Below, piece after piece: positions 22,815 to 35,434 of a DNA stretch of 64,000 nt (position 1 is its first letter; every line of letters begins with the position of its first letter). Source of the DNA: Morchella semilibera (Eukaryota; Ascomycota; Pezizomycetes; Pezizales; Morchellaceae); the NCBI GenBank assembly GCA_009192285.1, contig CM018603.1, forward strand, positions 2,038,588 to 2,102,587. The letters are read 5' to 3'. The position numbers and the translations under genes were made by a program. The notes under the pieces are model-generated. The model made no database searches. It was given only the letters and a program-made list of their open reading frames with translations, and had not been told where the DNA came from.

Positions 22815-23115
22815 TTTACCCTCAACACCCGGTACATGGGAGAGTTACTTATTGTAGAGTCTCTATAAAATGTACAAAAACTGGCTCTCCAGCCAGGGAT
22901 TACCTCCTTCACGATTGGTTGAAGGGCGTAGATCAGGCCTACTTATAGTAATTTTAATCTGTTATGGGCGCGCGTGTGTGTAGGTACATGTACTCGCGCG
23001 GCCGAATTATAACTAAATCACGTGGTGCTGGTTGGCAGGTTTCTTGCGCTGCTCACAGGTCATGTGATTCGGTTAAAACTCGGCCGCGCGAGTAGGTACC
23101 AGGTGTTGAGGGTAA
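22815..23115. repeat. Large interrupted palindrome with 36-base loop
   Basis: The right arm 23061-23115 is the reverse complement of two left pieces, 22815-22838 (TTACCCTCAACACCCGGTAC...) and 22983-23024 (GGTACATGTACTCGCGCGG...). GGTACATG occurs at both 22831 and 22983, so the 144-bp stretch between looks like an insertion with 8-bp duplication. Arms are then about 55 bp with roughly 85% pairing. It may be a foldback element that received a second insertion. Confidence 0.7.
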
Positions 23116-23406
23116 GTGATCGAATGTTGCGGTGGATACGTGTAAATTCTCTTATTAGATTCTGATCACTTTTCGCTACACCCTAGTATGGTGGATGCGG
23201 ACTGCAACGAGCACCACAGTGAAACGAGCCCCACATGCTTCCGACCATGTCCAAGCGCCAAGAGGCTGAGTGATTTCCCATGACTGGTGGCTTTGAGAGC
23301 TCAAGAGGGTACGGGCAGAGCTCAAGAGGGTATGGGCAGAGCTCAAGAGGGCATTGGAGGTAGCGGAAGAGTTTGAGCGAGTGCTATAACTATATGAACA
23401 TGAATG

Positions 23407-25737
23407 CTAAACTAGTCCGTCAATCCTAAGGTCTTCAGTTACCGAGACCTTCCTATGGCTTTTGTATACCGTGTTTGTAAATTGCTCAGTACCATATTTA
23501 TATCCATCCCGATATGCTTTCAGTATCCGTTGAGATTTAAGAAAATGCCTGACAATAATTTTAGATGATATAACCTGTTCAGAAAGTGACTCAGGCACGG
23601 TCTTCATTAATGAATTCCAACTGAACCCGCAGTTCTTTCTTGCCCACCATTTAGACCTACCCCAACGGTACTCTATCCAGTTCAGCTCACAATGATACTT
23701 TGGATAAAATAAACAATAGTGTCCCCGCTCTTCAATAGCTTCCTGTAAAGTGCATCTTTGACTTCTAAAGTCCGGTTGACTTGCAAGAAGTTGTCTGGCA
23801 CAGCATCCTTCACCAACATCAGCAAGACTTCATTTGTCTCCTGATGTCTCCTGAGCCTCATGAGACTCAAAAAATATCCAGGAATCTCAGGAGACTCTCA
23901 GGAGACCCGGGAGACTGTTGGGAGACTACAGTCACAAGTTGGGTTTGCTGATGAATATGTTCTTTATTTTTTTTTTTAGTTCTGCAGTCAAGCCGTAATC
24001 CAGAGGCAGGCCATAAATCACGTTCCTTCAAAATATTTCGGATTCCTTTTGGTTTTCCCCGTTGTAATTCCGGTATTGATATATCTTCGTCATTATAGTT
24101 CATTTCCTGAATAATTAATTGAACTCCATTCCGTCTATAAAACCAACCGTTTCGTAATTTGGGTTGTTTTCCTCCAAATTCTAAATTCATTTGTGCAGTT
24201 TGCAAGGAATCGGAGGCAAATGCAGAATGACTTGTTGCATTATCAAATAAGAAGAGGGCTTGCGAGCCAGGAAATACGGTTTCGAAGATCGGTATTGCGA
24301 CGTTGATAGTATGTTCAATTACATGAGATGCTTTCCACCAGATACCATTACCACATTTTAAATATTCAGTTGCTTGACGTTTTTGAAGAACCAATCCTTT
24401 TTCCGGCTCCGCATTACGACTTTGTAGAATTGTTGGTAAATATGAATCGTCAGGTGCCATTTCGAGAGGAATTTCAAGCCGATTATCAGGTAGAAGAAAG
24501 TCTGATACCATTAAACCTTGTCCTCTACCTTTTTTCCGTATCAATCGCCTGCTCTTATGTACCCATCTTTGGTGAGCACCGTCATTTGAATTATATGTTG
24601 CTTCATCGTGGGTAACGGGTATGACAAGTTTTTCTCCTGCCACCAACCGAGGTAAACTGGAAAGACCAACTTCTTCATCCCATATAGGCATACGCTCCAA
24701 GTATTCTGTCCATTTAGGAATAAACTCCTCCTGTCGGTATGTAATTGTACTAGGTTTTTCGTGTCCGTCAAAATAGATTCCCTTTCGGACTTCTGACCAT
24801 TCATATCCCAGCTTGTGTAACCAATGAACTGCAGCTCTTGAACTTAATGAATGTTGTCCACGCTCGTGTCTTTTTCTTAATGCTTCAAAAATCCAACCCA
24901 CCCTTGTTTCCGCATCCTGAGAATTAGTTCTAGTAGCCCAATATTGTGTAACGGACTCAGCAAGCTTAGTAGCTGTAATTCCCTCTCCTGCCCGCTCACA
25001 AAAATCTCTTGCAGCTAACAGAGTTCCTTCATCACTCAGCAGATCCAAAACTTTTGCATGTTTTCCCTGCATACTACATTCAATTGTCCGGCTCTGTATC
25101 CATATTCTTTCCTGTCTGGCTATCCTGCGAGCAGCTTTGCTACTAGCAGCATTTCCAAATCCAACCAATGCACATGCGCATGCTTCCTTCCGGGTCTTTT
25201 CTGGATATCTCAACTGCCATTGCATGAAGTGCAAGATTTGACAATAGCGGTTTAGGTCTTGTCCAGGTTTTGGACGCCGAGTCTTCAAGTTCAGAACACG
25301 CTTAAGATCTTTTATCCCTGAGGACCACACACATTAGATTCTGCCTTATCATAACTTAGTACACAGTCTGGTCGCATACCTTCTTGCAAAATAATTATTC
25401 TTGCCTGCCCAAAAACTCTTGGCCACTTCCGCTCAATTGGAATTTCCTCACACCACTGATCAATTTTTGACTCAAGCTTGCTTTTGGTTCCTTCCTGGAT
25501 TGCTTGCAGTCTTTTTTTGCGTCGCCATAATGTGGTTCTGGAAGGCTGCTTCTCCTTCTCGGCCTTAATAGCTGACTTTTGAGATCCACAATTTCTCGGC
25601 GCAGAGTCTCGAAAATTACTCGGCACCTCGCTTAGATCCTTTTTTTCCTGTAGCGCAACTCTCTTACTAGAACGTTCAGTGGCGGCTTGCAATCCAATTT
25701 CTCTCAAACGCTTCTGACTTTTTGATAGTTTGCCCAT
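23407..25737 (-). pseudogene. DDE transposase of the Tc1/mariner-type element
   Basis: An N-terminal ORF (25737-25312, basic, with a probable helix-turn-helix RTTLWRRKKRL) overlaps a second long ORF (25330-23867) in another frame; an intron or frameshift near 25320 joins them. The second has the catalytic Asp in VTHDEATYNSNDGA, the second Asp in LFLFDNATSHS, and after the MITE the Glu in YHCELNWIEYRWG (about 23690). The DDE triad is therefore complete. The fold class is a superendonuclease of a family common in fungal genomes. A MITE insertion and at least one stop (after the IIVS segment at 23682) make it inactive. It binds and cuts its own terminal repeats in the nucleus when intact. Confidence 0.8.
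23817..23953 (+). mobile_element. 137-bp MITE-like repeat, copy 2
   Basis: Same ends as copy 1 (CATCAGCAAG..TTTGCTGATG), 137 bp, flanked by AA on both sides. It lies inside the Tc1/mariner-type transposase between the second Asp and the Glu of the catalytic triad. Confidence 0.85.
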
Positions 25738-26045
25738 TGTATTTGTAGCGAGAGCACTCTCTAGTTAGAGTATCGGGTGTTTGCAGTAAGAGGCTCAAAA
25801 TACTGGTAGCCCCACTTGCCAAGACTGTTTCATTCCCACACAAAATTTCAGTCTTCAATCGCTAATTACTCCTGATATAATATATTATCTTATCAAAATC
25901 AACCATAGTGTTATGCGCTGATTCCAGCCCTATCTTTCTATGGTCCCAATTTTTTCTATATGTGTGGGATTGGACTTGAATTACCGGTCGCATCCCCCAT
26001 AGAAACTGGTGTCCCTTATAGTCCGCATCCACCATACAAGTAACT

Positions 26046-26063
26046 TAGCCTCGTGCACAGGCT
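26046..26063. repeat. Left terminal hairpin of the RecQ-DUF6589 element (putative)
   Basis: TAGCCTCGTGCACAGGCT contains AGCCT-N7-AGGCT. It matches the inverted sequence at 53459-53476 at 14 of 18 positions. GTAACTTA overlaps its outer edge. Confidence 0.5.
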
Positions 26064-26080
26064 GTATTATGTAAGATAGA

Positions 26081-26095
26081 TAGGGTTAGGGTTAG
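26081..26095. repeat. Short telomere-like array
   Basis: TAGGGTTAGGGTTAG is two and a half units of the common fungal telomere repeat TTAGGG. It is too short to be a telomere. It lies about 20 bp inside the proposed left end of the composite element. Confidence 0.7.
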
Positions 26096-26217
26096 CCGCA
26101 ACCACACAGCCGCAACCACAGCCACCTTCATCACACATCACCATACAGCCTGGTGAATTTTGCTGGCACCACCCAAGCGCGCACCGTTTTCCCCGCGCCT
26201 ATCATACACGTTCCGTA

Positions 26218-26285
26218 TCCCTAATCTTCACGCTCCCAAATCCTCGCGCCCCAAATCCTCGCGCTCCCAAATCCCCACGCCCCCA
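26218..26285. repeat. 16-bp tandem repeat, about four copies
   Basis: Units of the type CCCAAATCCTCGCGCT repeat with small changes just before the Gypsy B insertion. They are in the left subterminal noncoding part of the composite element. Confidence 0.6.
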
Positions 26286-26331
26286 TAAACCTGTACGTAT
26301 ATCTATTGCCTCGCTGGTGTTTGCGCGCGCA

Positions 26332-26893
<562 letters not shown>

Positions 26894-29425
26894 TGCCCTC
26901 TCATTAGGTTCGAGCTCCGCGAGAACTCCGCTAGGTTTCGGCTTGGTAGGATATGCCGTATGAAATTGGGTCAACAAGCGGGGGACATTGGTAAGATTCT
27001 CGGCATACTCCCAGGTTGGTGCATCGTAACCCTTCCACTTAACCAAATACTGCAGTCGTGAGTAGCGAAGGCGAGAGTCTAGGAGTTCATCAACTTCCCA
27101 TTCTTCATCACCATCAACAATAATCGGAGGCGCAGGAGGGGGAACATGGCCTGGCAGAGGATCCGTGGCGCAGGGTTCCAGTTTCGAAACATGAAAGACA
27201 GGATGTATCTTCATAGTTGAGGGAAGATCAAGCTCGTAGGCGTAGGGACTGATAACCGACTTAATCTTAAACCGTCCGAGGCGTTTCCAGTCGAGCTTGC
27301 GCGAGGGGCGAGTAGTCTGGATGTTCCTAGCATTCAGCCATACCTCGTCGCCGACCTTAAACAGAGGAGCAGGGAGACGGTGGGCGTTGGCATTGCTTTC
27401 CTGACGATCCTGAGCATAACGAATCTCGGCCTGCAAATGATCATAGATCTCCGTCATCTTTTGGACCAGAACATTAGTATCCTGAGGGCCGAGGGCGAGT
27501 GGGGGCAGTGCAAGATTCTCCGTAAAGCGTGGGTCGAACCCATGATTAGCCATAAAAGGAGACACCTGCGTAGACTCGGAGGGGTGATTATTCGACGCAA
27601 ACTCAGCCAGCGGAAGCCACTCTACCCAATCGTCTTGTTGATAGGAGACATAGCTCCGGAGATACTGTTCCATAATCGCATTAATTCGTTCCGTCTGGCC
27701 ATCGGTTTCAGGGTGAAAAGCGGAGGATAAGGCCACATTAATCTTTAGTGCCTTACAAAGAGATTTCCAAAATTGAGACGTAAACTGAGTTCCTCGATCG
27801 GAAACAATACTGGTGGGAAGACCATGGAGTTTCCAAACATGATCAATGAACAATCGTGCGAGATCTTCAGAACCGGTTGTAGTATTGCAGGCAATATAAT
27901 GTCTCATTTTTGACAGACGATCAACTACCACGAGAATCGCATCTCTCCCTTTACTTTCCGGTAGTCCCGTAACAAAATCCATAGAAATATGTGTCCAAGG
28001 CCTCTGGGGAATCGGAAGAGGACGAAGAACTCCATAGGGGGCATGACGGGAGGTCTTGCTTCGACTACAGGTATGACAATTCCTCACATAGCGGTCCACT
28101 GTACTGCGCATCCCTGGCCAATAGTAATAGCGGGCGAGGACTCGGAGCTGAAAGGTTTTGGCTTTCCCGGGGTGGCCTGCGGACGGAGCATCATGGTGTT
28201 CTTTCAACAGGTGCAAGTGCAGAGACGCATCATTTGGAACAAAGAGTTTTCCGCGGTAGGTCAGAAGACCTTTCCTAGTCGAGCATTCCGCCAAGGTAAT
28301 CTCTCGAGAGTGCCGAACGCCATCTCGAAGGAATCCTAATATTTTGGTTGGAAATGGGTCAGTGATATAAGCTTGTTCAAAAAGTTTTTCTAGGGATGAC
28401 TGTCCTCGGACAGCCGGAATGGCTGCCAACAAACCCAAATTATGGGACTTCAACACTGTCTGACTTTGCTACGTCAGGCGCTCATCCCCCTCTTTAGGCA
28501 GATCTCCTGATCTCCTAGTCAATGCATCCGGTTTCCCTCCTTGCTTCCCCGGTCGATACTTAATCACATAATTAAAACGAGAAAGAAACTCTGACCAGCG
28601 TGCCTGTCGGCGATTCAAATCCCTCTTGGTCATAAAATATTCCAAATTCCGGTGATCACTTAGAACTTCAATAGGTTCGGCAACACCCATAAGTTCAGCT
28701 CTCCATTCCTCAAAACACTTAATAATAGCCAACAGGTCTTTATCATAGATCTCGTAATTGCATTCGGCGGGGGAATGAGTTCCGGAGAAAAAGGCGACGG
28801 GATGCAAGATGTTCTCATCACTATACTGAGAGAGTGTACCACCCGATACATAATCTGATGCATCCGATTCCACAATAGCTCGACGGTCAAAATCAAAATG
28901 ACGAAGAATCGGAGCCGTCGTGAATGCCGTTTTAAGTCCTTCAAAGGCTTCCTCACAGGCGGGGGACCAGGCAAACACAACATTCCCTTTGGTCAACGTG
29001 GTAAGAGGACGGACAATTTCCGAATAATTCTTAATAAACCGCCGATAAAAATTTGCCCAACCGTTGAACACTTGTATGTCCCTAACATTTAGGGGACGAG
29101 CCCACTTAACGATAGTTTCAATCTTTTTGGGGTCGAGCTTCAGGCCTTCAGTGGTAACAATCATTCCCAGATATTTAACTTCTTTGACTTGAAATTCACA
29201 CTTCTCGGGGGAACAATAGAGATCAGCATCGGTGAGAGCTTGCAGAACCTGGTTAACATAGCTGCGGTGTGACTCCAAATCCTCACTATAAATGAGAATA
29301 TCGTCGAGATACGCGGTACAAAAGCGATCCAGAAAAGGGCGAAGAGTATCGTTAATAAAATGCTGAAAAACGGCAGGGGCATTGGTCAGTCCGAAGGGCA
29401 TCACTTTATACTGAAAGTGGCCAAC

Positions 29426-30201
29426 TGTCCCGGCGTCTTGGCATCTGTCCCGACAGTTCGGTGGGCAGTGCACGATTGTGGTTGTTGGGGAAATGTTAAG
29501 CGAAAGCAGGGAATGCAAGGTGGAGGGTGTCGTCATAGGTTTCTAGGAGGTTCGATGGCGTGATGAATTGGTAATGTAAATAGCGAAGATGGTGGGGAGG
29601 ATTATGCGGTGTGGTAGCGATGGGTTTCTATGGGATTCTGTGGATGACGATATTTAGTCTTGGCGGACTGGTGGGGGAGGTATGTTAAATAACGGGGATA
29701 GATGTTTTCCTTAGTTCTTTCTTTCTTTTCTCTCATCAGCAAGACTTCATTTGTCTCCTGATGTCTCCTGAGCCTCAGGAGACTCAAAAAATCTCCAGAG
29801 GTCTCAGGAGACTCTCAGGAGACCTGGGAGACTGTTGGGAGACTGCAGTCATAAGTTGAGTTTGCTGATGCTCTGTCTCGTCTTCCTGTTCTCTCGGTAC
29901 ATAGGAATCTACTCCTATTTCTAAGCCATAGCCTCTCGTCCCCAAGACTCGATCCTCTGACAAGAGGAAACCCATAGTACTTCTTATCGTTCTCGTTGAG
30001 GTCCATCCGGTCCTCACTTTCCCTGCTCTGTGCTCTTGTGCCCTTGCTCTTGCCTTTGCCTTCGCCGGTGCCTGTGCTTGTGCCTGCCCGGTGTTGCCCT
30101 TGCCTTCGTCGCCGGTCCCCTCGTCAAAGCACACTGTGCTCCTCGAGCCCCTCTGCATCATCATTGTCATCTTCTCCTTTGCGTCAGGTTACTCCGTCAC
30201 A
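29426..30201 (+). mobile_element. Solo LTR of Gypsy family A inside Gypsy B RT
   Basis: Begins TGTCCCGGCGTCTTGG and ends GGTTACTCCGTCACA; about 637 bp once the MITE inside it is subtracted. Flanked by CCAAC on the left and CTAAC on the right, a 5-bp duplication with one change. RT reading resumes across it. Confidence 0.9.
29734..29870 (+). mobile_element. 137-bp MITE-like repeat, copy 3
   Basis: CATCAGCAAG..TTTGCTGATG flanked by CT on both sides, inserted into the solo LTR 29426-30201. Compare the uninterrupted LTR TTTTCTCTCTGTCTCGTC at 37318 onward. Confidence 0.9.
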
Positions 30202-31289
30202 CTAACCCTGGTGCGGAACGCGGTCTTCCATTCGTCTCCAGCTGCAACTCGAACCAAATTGTAGGCATTCTTCAAGTCCAACTTAGTATACCGTTTAGCT
30301 TTGCAAAGTTGGTTAAACGTTTCCTTGGGTAACGGCAAGGGATAGCGATTCTTAACAGTAATCGCATTCAGGCCTCGGTAATCCACACAGAATCGAAGTC
30401 CACCACCAGGCTTTTTCACAAACAAAACAGGAGATCCGGCAGGCGAGGAACTAGACTCAATAAACCCTTTTTTTAACATATCGTCGATATATTCGATCAA
30501 TGCGGCCAGCTCATCTCGAGACATGCTATAAAGAGGACCAAAGGGGGGTTCCTTTCCCTCATGAAGATTAATCCGAATATCGTAGGGACGATGAGGAGGC
30601 AACTTCTGAGGGCCTTCTTTTCCAAACCGTTGCCAGAAATGATGATGTTCGGGAGGGACCAAAGTAGCAATTTCCGAGGGTATCGACTCCATTGAGCCAC
30701 CAAGAAACAGGGCATAGACAGTTAGTCCCTGGGTAGTCTCGGCAAAAGTAACAGCACTAACAATCTCAAAATCGTGATTGGCAGGAAGCGGCGAAGTAAT
30801 TCCCTTAACATAAACGGGGACTTGATCATCATTGCAACGTTGGAGACAGCGAGGGGACCCGAAGGTCAACGAGTTATCGGCAAAATTAATAGCAACATTA
30901 TGTCGGCGCAACCAGGGGATCCCTAGTACCAATGGATAATGTCCTAGGCGAGTAACATAGGCGATAATTTTTTCGACATGACCTTGAACACGAAGAGAAA
31001 AATGAGCAATATGAGTAATGCTACCGGAGGAGATTTCTCTACCGTCGATAACATGAAGAGCACGAGGATTAGGAAGAAGAGTAGTAGGAATTTCTTTGTG
31101 GCGTACAAACGATTCATCAATGAATGCAAATCCAGAAGCCCCGGTGTCAACAAGTGAATAGGTTTTAACAGTTTTATTCTCATCAGATACGATACATTAA
31201 ACGACAAGATGGTCGTTATCTGAGACCTTTTCACAGGAGACACCAGAAGCAGCAGAAGCAGACAAAGAAAGAGGAGGGACCTGGCCTAA

Positions 31290-32736
31290 GCCACCTAAGA
31301 CAGGTCCTCGTGAAAACCCGACTGATCCGGGCCAGTCGCAGACATCGAACCGGGAGAACCCAAACCCAAAGCACCAGAACCGGAAGAAGAGGCACCAAAA
31401 GGAAACCCAAAAGCATGACCCAAAGGAACAGAAGAAGAGGGACGAGAGACATGGTTAACCACAGGAGGCACGCCGGCCCCAGACATAACGGGAGGTACAC
31501 CGACCTCAGAAGTAGCAGCAACACGAGCGGGACGAGCAACAGGACGGGCAGGACATTCAGCGGCAAAATGCCCAGGGCCTCCGCAATACATGCAGAGTCC
31601 TTGAGCAGCACGACGGGCGCGTTCAGCGGAGTAATAGGGCCGCGTCGTTGAGGGCGGCGGGCCCCAGAGAGATCCATTGGCACCGCACCACCTGCCAGTG
31701 GAGAATAAGAGGGGTGAGGAGCAGGAGCAGCAGGAGCCAAAGCAGGAGCACGAGCAGGAGCAGAGGAAGCAAAGGGCTGACGGGCGGTAAAGGGAGAGGG
31801 GCGATCTCTAGCACGAGCATTTCGGAGCCTATTGTCTAATTTTTGAAGCAGAAGAACATATTCAGAAGTGGCGGCGGGGACATCGTGGTGGATCATGGCG
31901 GAGCGGAGCTCGCGGGAGAGGCCTTGAGTAAGTGCATGTTTCTTGGCCTCATCGTTCCATCTGACCTCAGCAGCCAAGCGTTGAAACTCAGCAAAATAAG
32001 TGGAGAAGTCTCGGCCGCCTTGGGTAAGACGTTCGAGTTCTCGTTCGGCGGTGGCAATACGATCTGGATCTCCAAAAGTGGTTTCCAGAATGGTAATCAG
32101 GGCCTCAATATCTTCCAGGTCGATGCGTCCTCCAACAACGAGGGGCATTACCTGGGCAAGAGCACGACCAGAGAGAAGATTAATGGCATAGGCAAGACGT
32201 GCTTGGGCGGCGGGAAAGCGATTGTGGTTGGCGAGCATCTTGAGGCGAAGTTGGGTAACAAAGGGGCGAAGCTCCTCCCTTTTCCCATCAAACTTAGGTG
32301 GGTCAGGGACCTTTTCGGAACGGGGGGCGGTAGAAGCCACAGGAGGAGCAGCGGGGAGAGCAACGGGAGGAGCAGCAGGGAGAGCAACGGGAGGAGCAGC
32401 TGGAGGAGGAGTAGTTTCGAAGTGAACCTGACGAACAGGGGGAGCGGGTTGTGCCGTAAGCAAGGTATTCAACTGGCGGGTCTCTGCCAGTTGTCGTTTC
32501 AGGTCAGCCACCTGTTGTTCAAGTTCAGGGATAGCAGCGGCTTGATTCTCCGCAGCTTGGCAGGCGGCGGTCATATGGGCTAGATCGTTCCGAGCTTGAT
32601 TCCTTTCCTCCAGAACTCGGTCCCTGATTTGTGAGATTGCGGTCAGGTTGCGATGTAGCACAATGGGGTCAACATCAAATTGTCGTTGAAATTCGGTAAG
32701 GGCGGCGGGAAACACCCAGGCTTCTTGAGCGGACAT
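31290..32736 (-). pseudogene. Gypsy B gag, frameshifted
   Basis: Starts at 32736. A coiled coil with ELEQQVADLKRQLAETR lies at residues 70-90, then three APPVALPA repeats, then the retrotransposon gag core with DPPKFDGKREELRPFVTQLRLK and FSTYFAEFQRLAAEV. The frame changes near 31630, so the zinc knuckle CMYCGGPGHFAAEC (about 31560) is in another frame. The protein would form the particle and bind RNA. Confidence 0.8.
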
Positions 32737-32772
32737 AGTGTATATCAGGAGCTAAAGGGCGAGGCAACGTAG

Positions 32773-33333
<561 letters not shown>

Positions 33334-33429
33334 GCAAACACGCGCGCACCCCTGCCCTCGCTCGTGCACAGTGCAGGCGGGTTCTAGCGTGCGTGCGCTA
33401 CCTTTCACGCGCGAGAATCCCCAGTATAC

Positions 33430-33443
33430 GATATATATATATT
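33430..33443 (+). promoter_or_regulatory. Possible TATA element of the AT-hook gene
   Basis: ATATATATATATTT lies 52-65 bases before the ATG at 33495. The placement suits a core promoter; nothing more supports it. Confidence 0.35.
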
Positions 33444-33494
33444 TGTACTAATCCGCTTGCTCCCTACATACAGATAAGCCCGCACGTATATATC

Positions 33495-35354
33495 ATGCCT
33501 CCTCGCAAGCGTCCCCCCCCGGCTGATGCCCCGGCTCCCGCACCAGCAAAGCGGGGCCGTCCTTCAAGGGAAGCTCCTAAGGAAGCTCCTAAGGAAGCCC
33601 CTAAGGAAGCCCCTAAGGAAGCCCCGAAGGAAGCCCCGAAAGGATCTCCGAAAGCCCCAAAGAAACCCTCAAAGGAAGCCCCAAAGGAAGTTACGCACGG
33701 CAAAGAATCGGAGACTACTAAGAAGAAGAAGGGCGGGAAAGTAGATAAACTGAAGGTGGCATTCAATTACACACCCGCATACTTCCGCAATTTTATGCGG
33801 CGCTCTACAGTTTGGGCCCCCTGCTGCGCCCGATATCTCACGCTGCTTACTCACTCTATATAGAGTCTTAATCAATGGAAGCTACGCATGCCCCTTTATT
33901 GGGCCCAAGTATTCTTCGTGCGGCGTGGTTTCTCCCCGATGGCCGTTATCGAGATCTTTAAACAGCTCGTACCACCGACAGAAGATTTTGCCGCCGTCGA
34001 GATGGATCTACACGGCGAATTTTTGGCCGCGCACGATAGACTCCTAAATCACTTTACCAAGAAAGTTAGATACTACGCCGAAATTTTCCTAGCCGCTGAT
34101 ATCTGTGAGGAATTCGTCGGACAATATACTCAGTCTGTCGCCGCGCACAGAACCCGCGCCCTACCAGATTTGGCCAAGGTTACTACCTTTGGCTTGGAGC
34201 AGCTCATCGAGATATATACGCTCATACTAATAGCAGTGCCCACGGTGAGGGCTCCGGAGGGCTATATTGGCTGGATTCAAAGTGATGGTGAGTACTGGGA
34301 AAAGCTCTTGAGCGAGAGATTCAGGGTCTCGGTGGGCAAAGTAGTAGTAGCTTGTAGGGCCTCCTCAATTGATGACCTCTGCGACAATGCAATTGCGCGA
34401 TGCATTAAGGGCGAAGGTCAAGAGTATATTTCGTAGGGCAGTGATATTAGATGGCCACCTGAAATCCCTCTTGGTGCTTTTGAGGAATTCCTTGATCTCG
34501 CGCAGCTGTTACCTTACACTGGCGCCAAAAACCTCCCACGCACCGAACTCAAGGGCAAAGGGAAGCTGGAAGCCTCCCCTCTGCGCACGCCCACATCGCC
34601 ACCCCGTGGATCTTTACTTACCGATTATGATGAATCCGATCATGATGTCACCGATATGCAGGAGGAGTTAGAGGGGGCCGCACCGTCTGGTGAAGAAAAA
34701 ATTCAGGATAGAGTAATGGAAAGTCGCCGTGCCCGTGCTGCGACTATCGAACCAGTTGATACTCAAATATTCGCGCGGCCAGAGGATCGCCTGGAGGGCA
34801 CTAATTACTTGGAAGAAACCTCACTCGCTGATAGCCTCTCTGATCTTTATGCGCGCTCAAATATTTTTGTGAAGCAAGAAATCCGTCAGCGCATACTTCA
34901 AGAGGAGTCCCACTGTCTGGACACCATTATTTACGCCGCCTTTTGTCGGCAGAGTTTACTAAACGCATCTATCAAACAACAAAACGCGACACTTAATCAG
35001 CTTAAACAAAAAAGGGAAACACTCACTAAAATATACAGAGAAAACCAGGACCTGTACAGCAAGCTAGTTGAGGCAAAAAAAGCGATTTCCGAGGAGGAGG
35101 AAAGAGCCCGCCAGCACCAATTTGAGCTATTATCCCCTGTGGGCGCGCCTGAATTCGACTCCGCCGCGCATCAGCCCCTAGCACCCCACGCACCTAAGGG
35201 TAGCTCCTTTGCCCTTCATCCTCCTGTGCGCCCGGGCTTCAGTTATACATTTGGCGGTAAACCCCAGCACAAGCGCGTGGAATCGGGCGCGCGCGGCCCC
35301 ATGGCAGACCGTTATAAGAGAGCATCACCTTTGAGATCGACGGTGGTGAGGTAA
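33495..35354 (+). pseudogene. AT-hook / coiled-coil protein of the composite element
   Basis: One frame of 619 codons is open from 33495 to the TAA at 35352, broken only by TAG at 33861-33863 and TAG at 34434-34436. The start is basic and holds an AT-hook core (KRGRPSR, residues 15-21), then nine or so Lys-Glu-Ala-Pro repeats (residues 22-75) and a lysine cluster. Residues 135-310 are a folded, mostly helical part. Residues 480-555 form a strong coiled coil with LNQLKQKRETLTKIYREN. The family is unknown to me. DNA binding in the nucleus is the natural guess. Both stops equal CAG with C to T. Another frame at 35435-35764 may be a further exon. Confidence 0.55.
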
Positions 35355-35434
35355 CCCCTGATCGCGCGAGCGGGGCGGATTCTGCACCGTCACCTCTATC
35401 AAGAGAATACAACCCATACGGCTCTTCTAAGGAC

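Larger units (their letters stand above)
23189..26034 (-). mobile_element. Tc1/mariner (IS630-type) transposon
   Basis: TGGTGGATGCGGACT at 23189-23203 is repeated in inverted orientation at 26020-26034, a perfect 15-bp terminal inverted repeat. TA flanks both ends (23187-23188 and 26035-26036), the duplication used by this superfamily. One transposase gene on the minus strand fills the inside. A MITE at 23817-23953 interrupts it. Confidence 0.9.
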
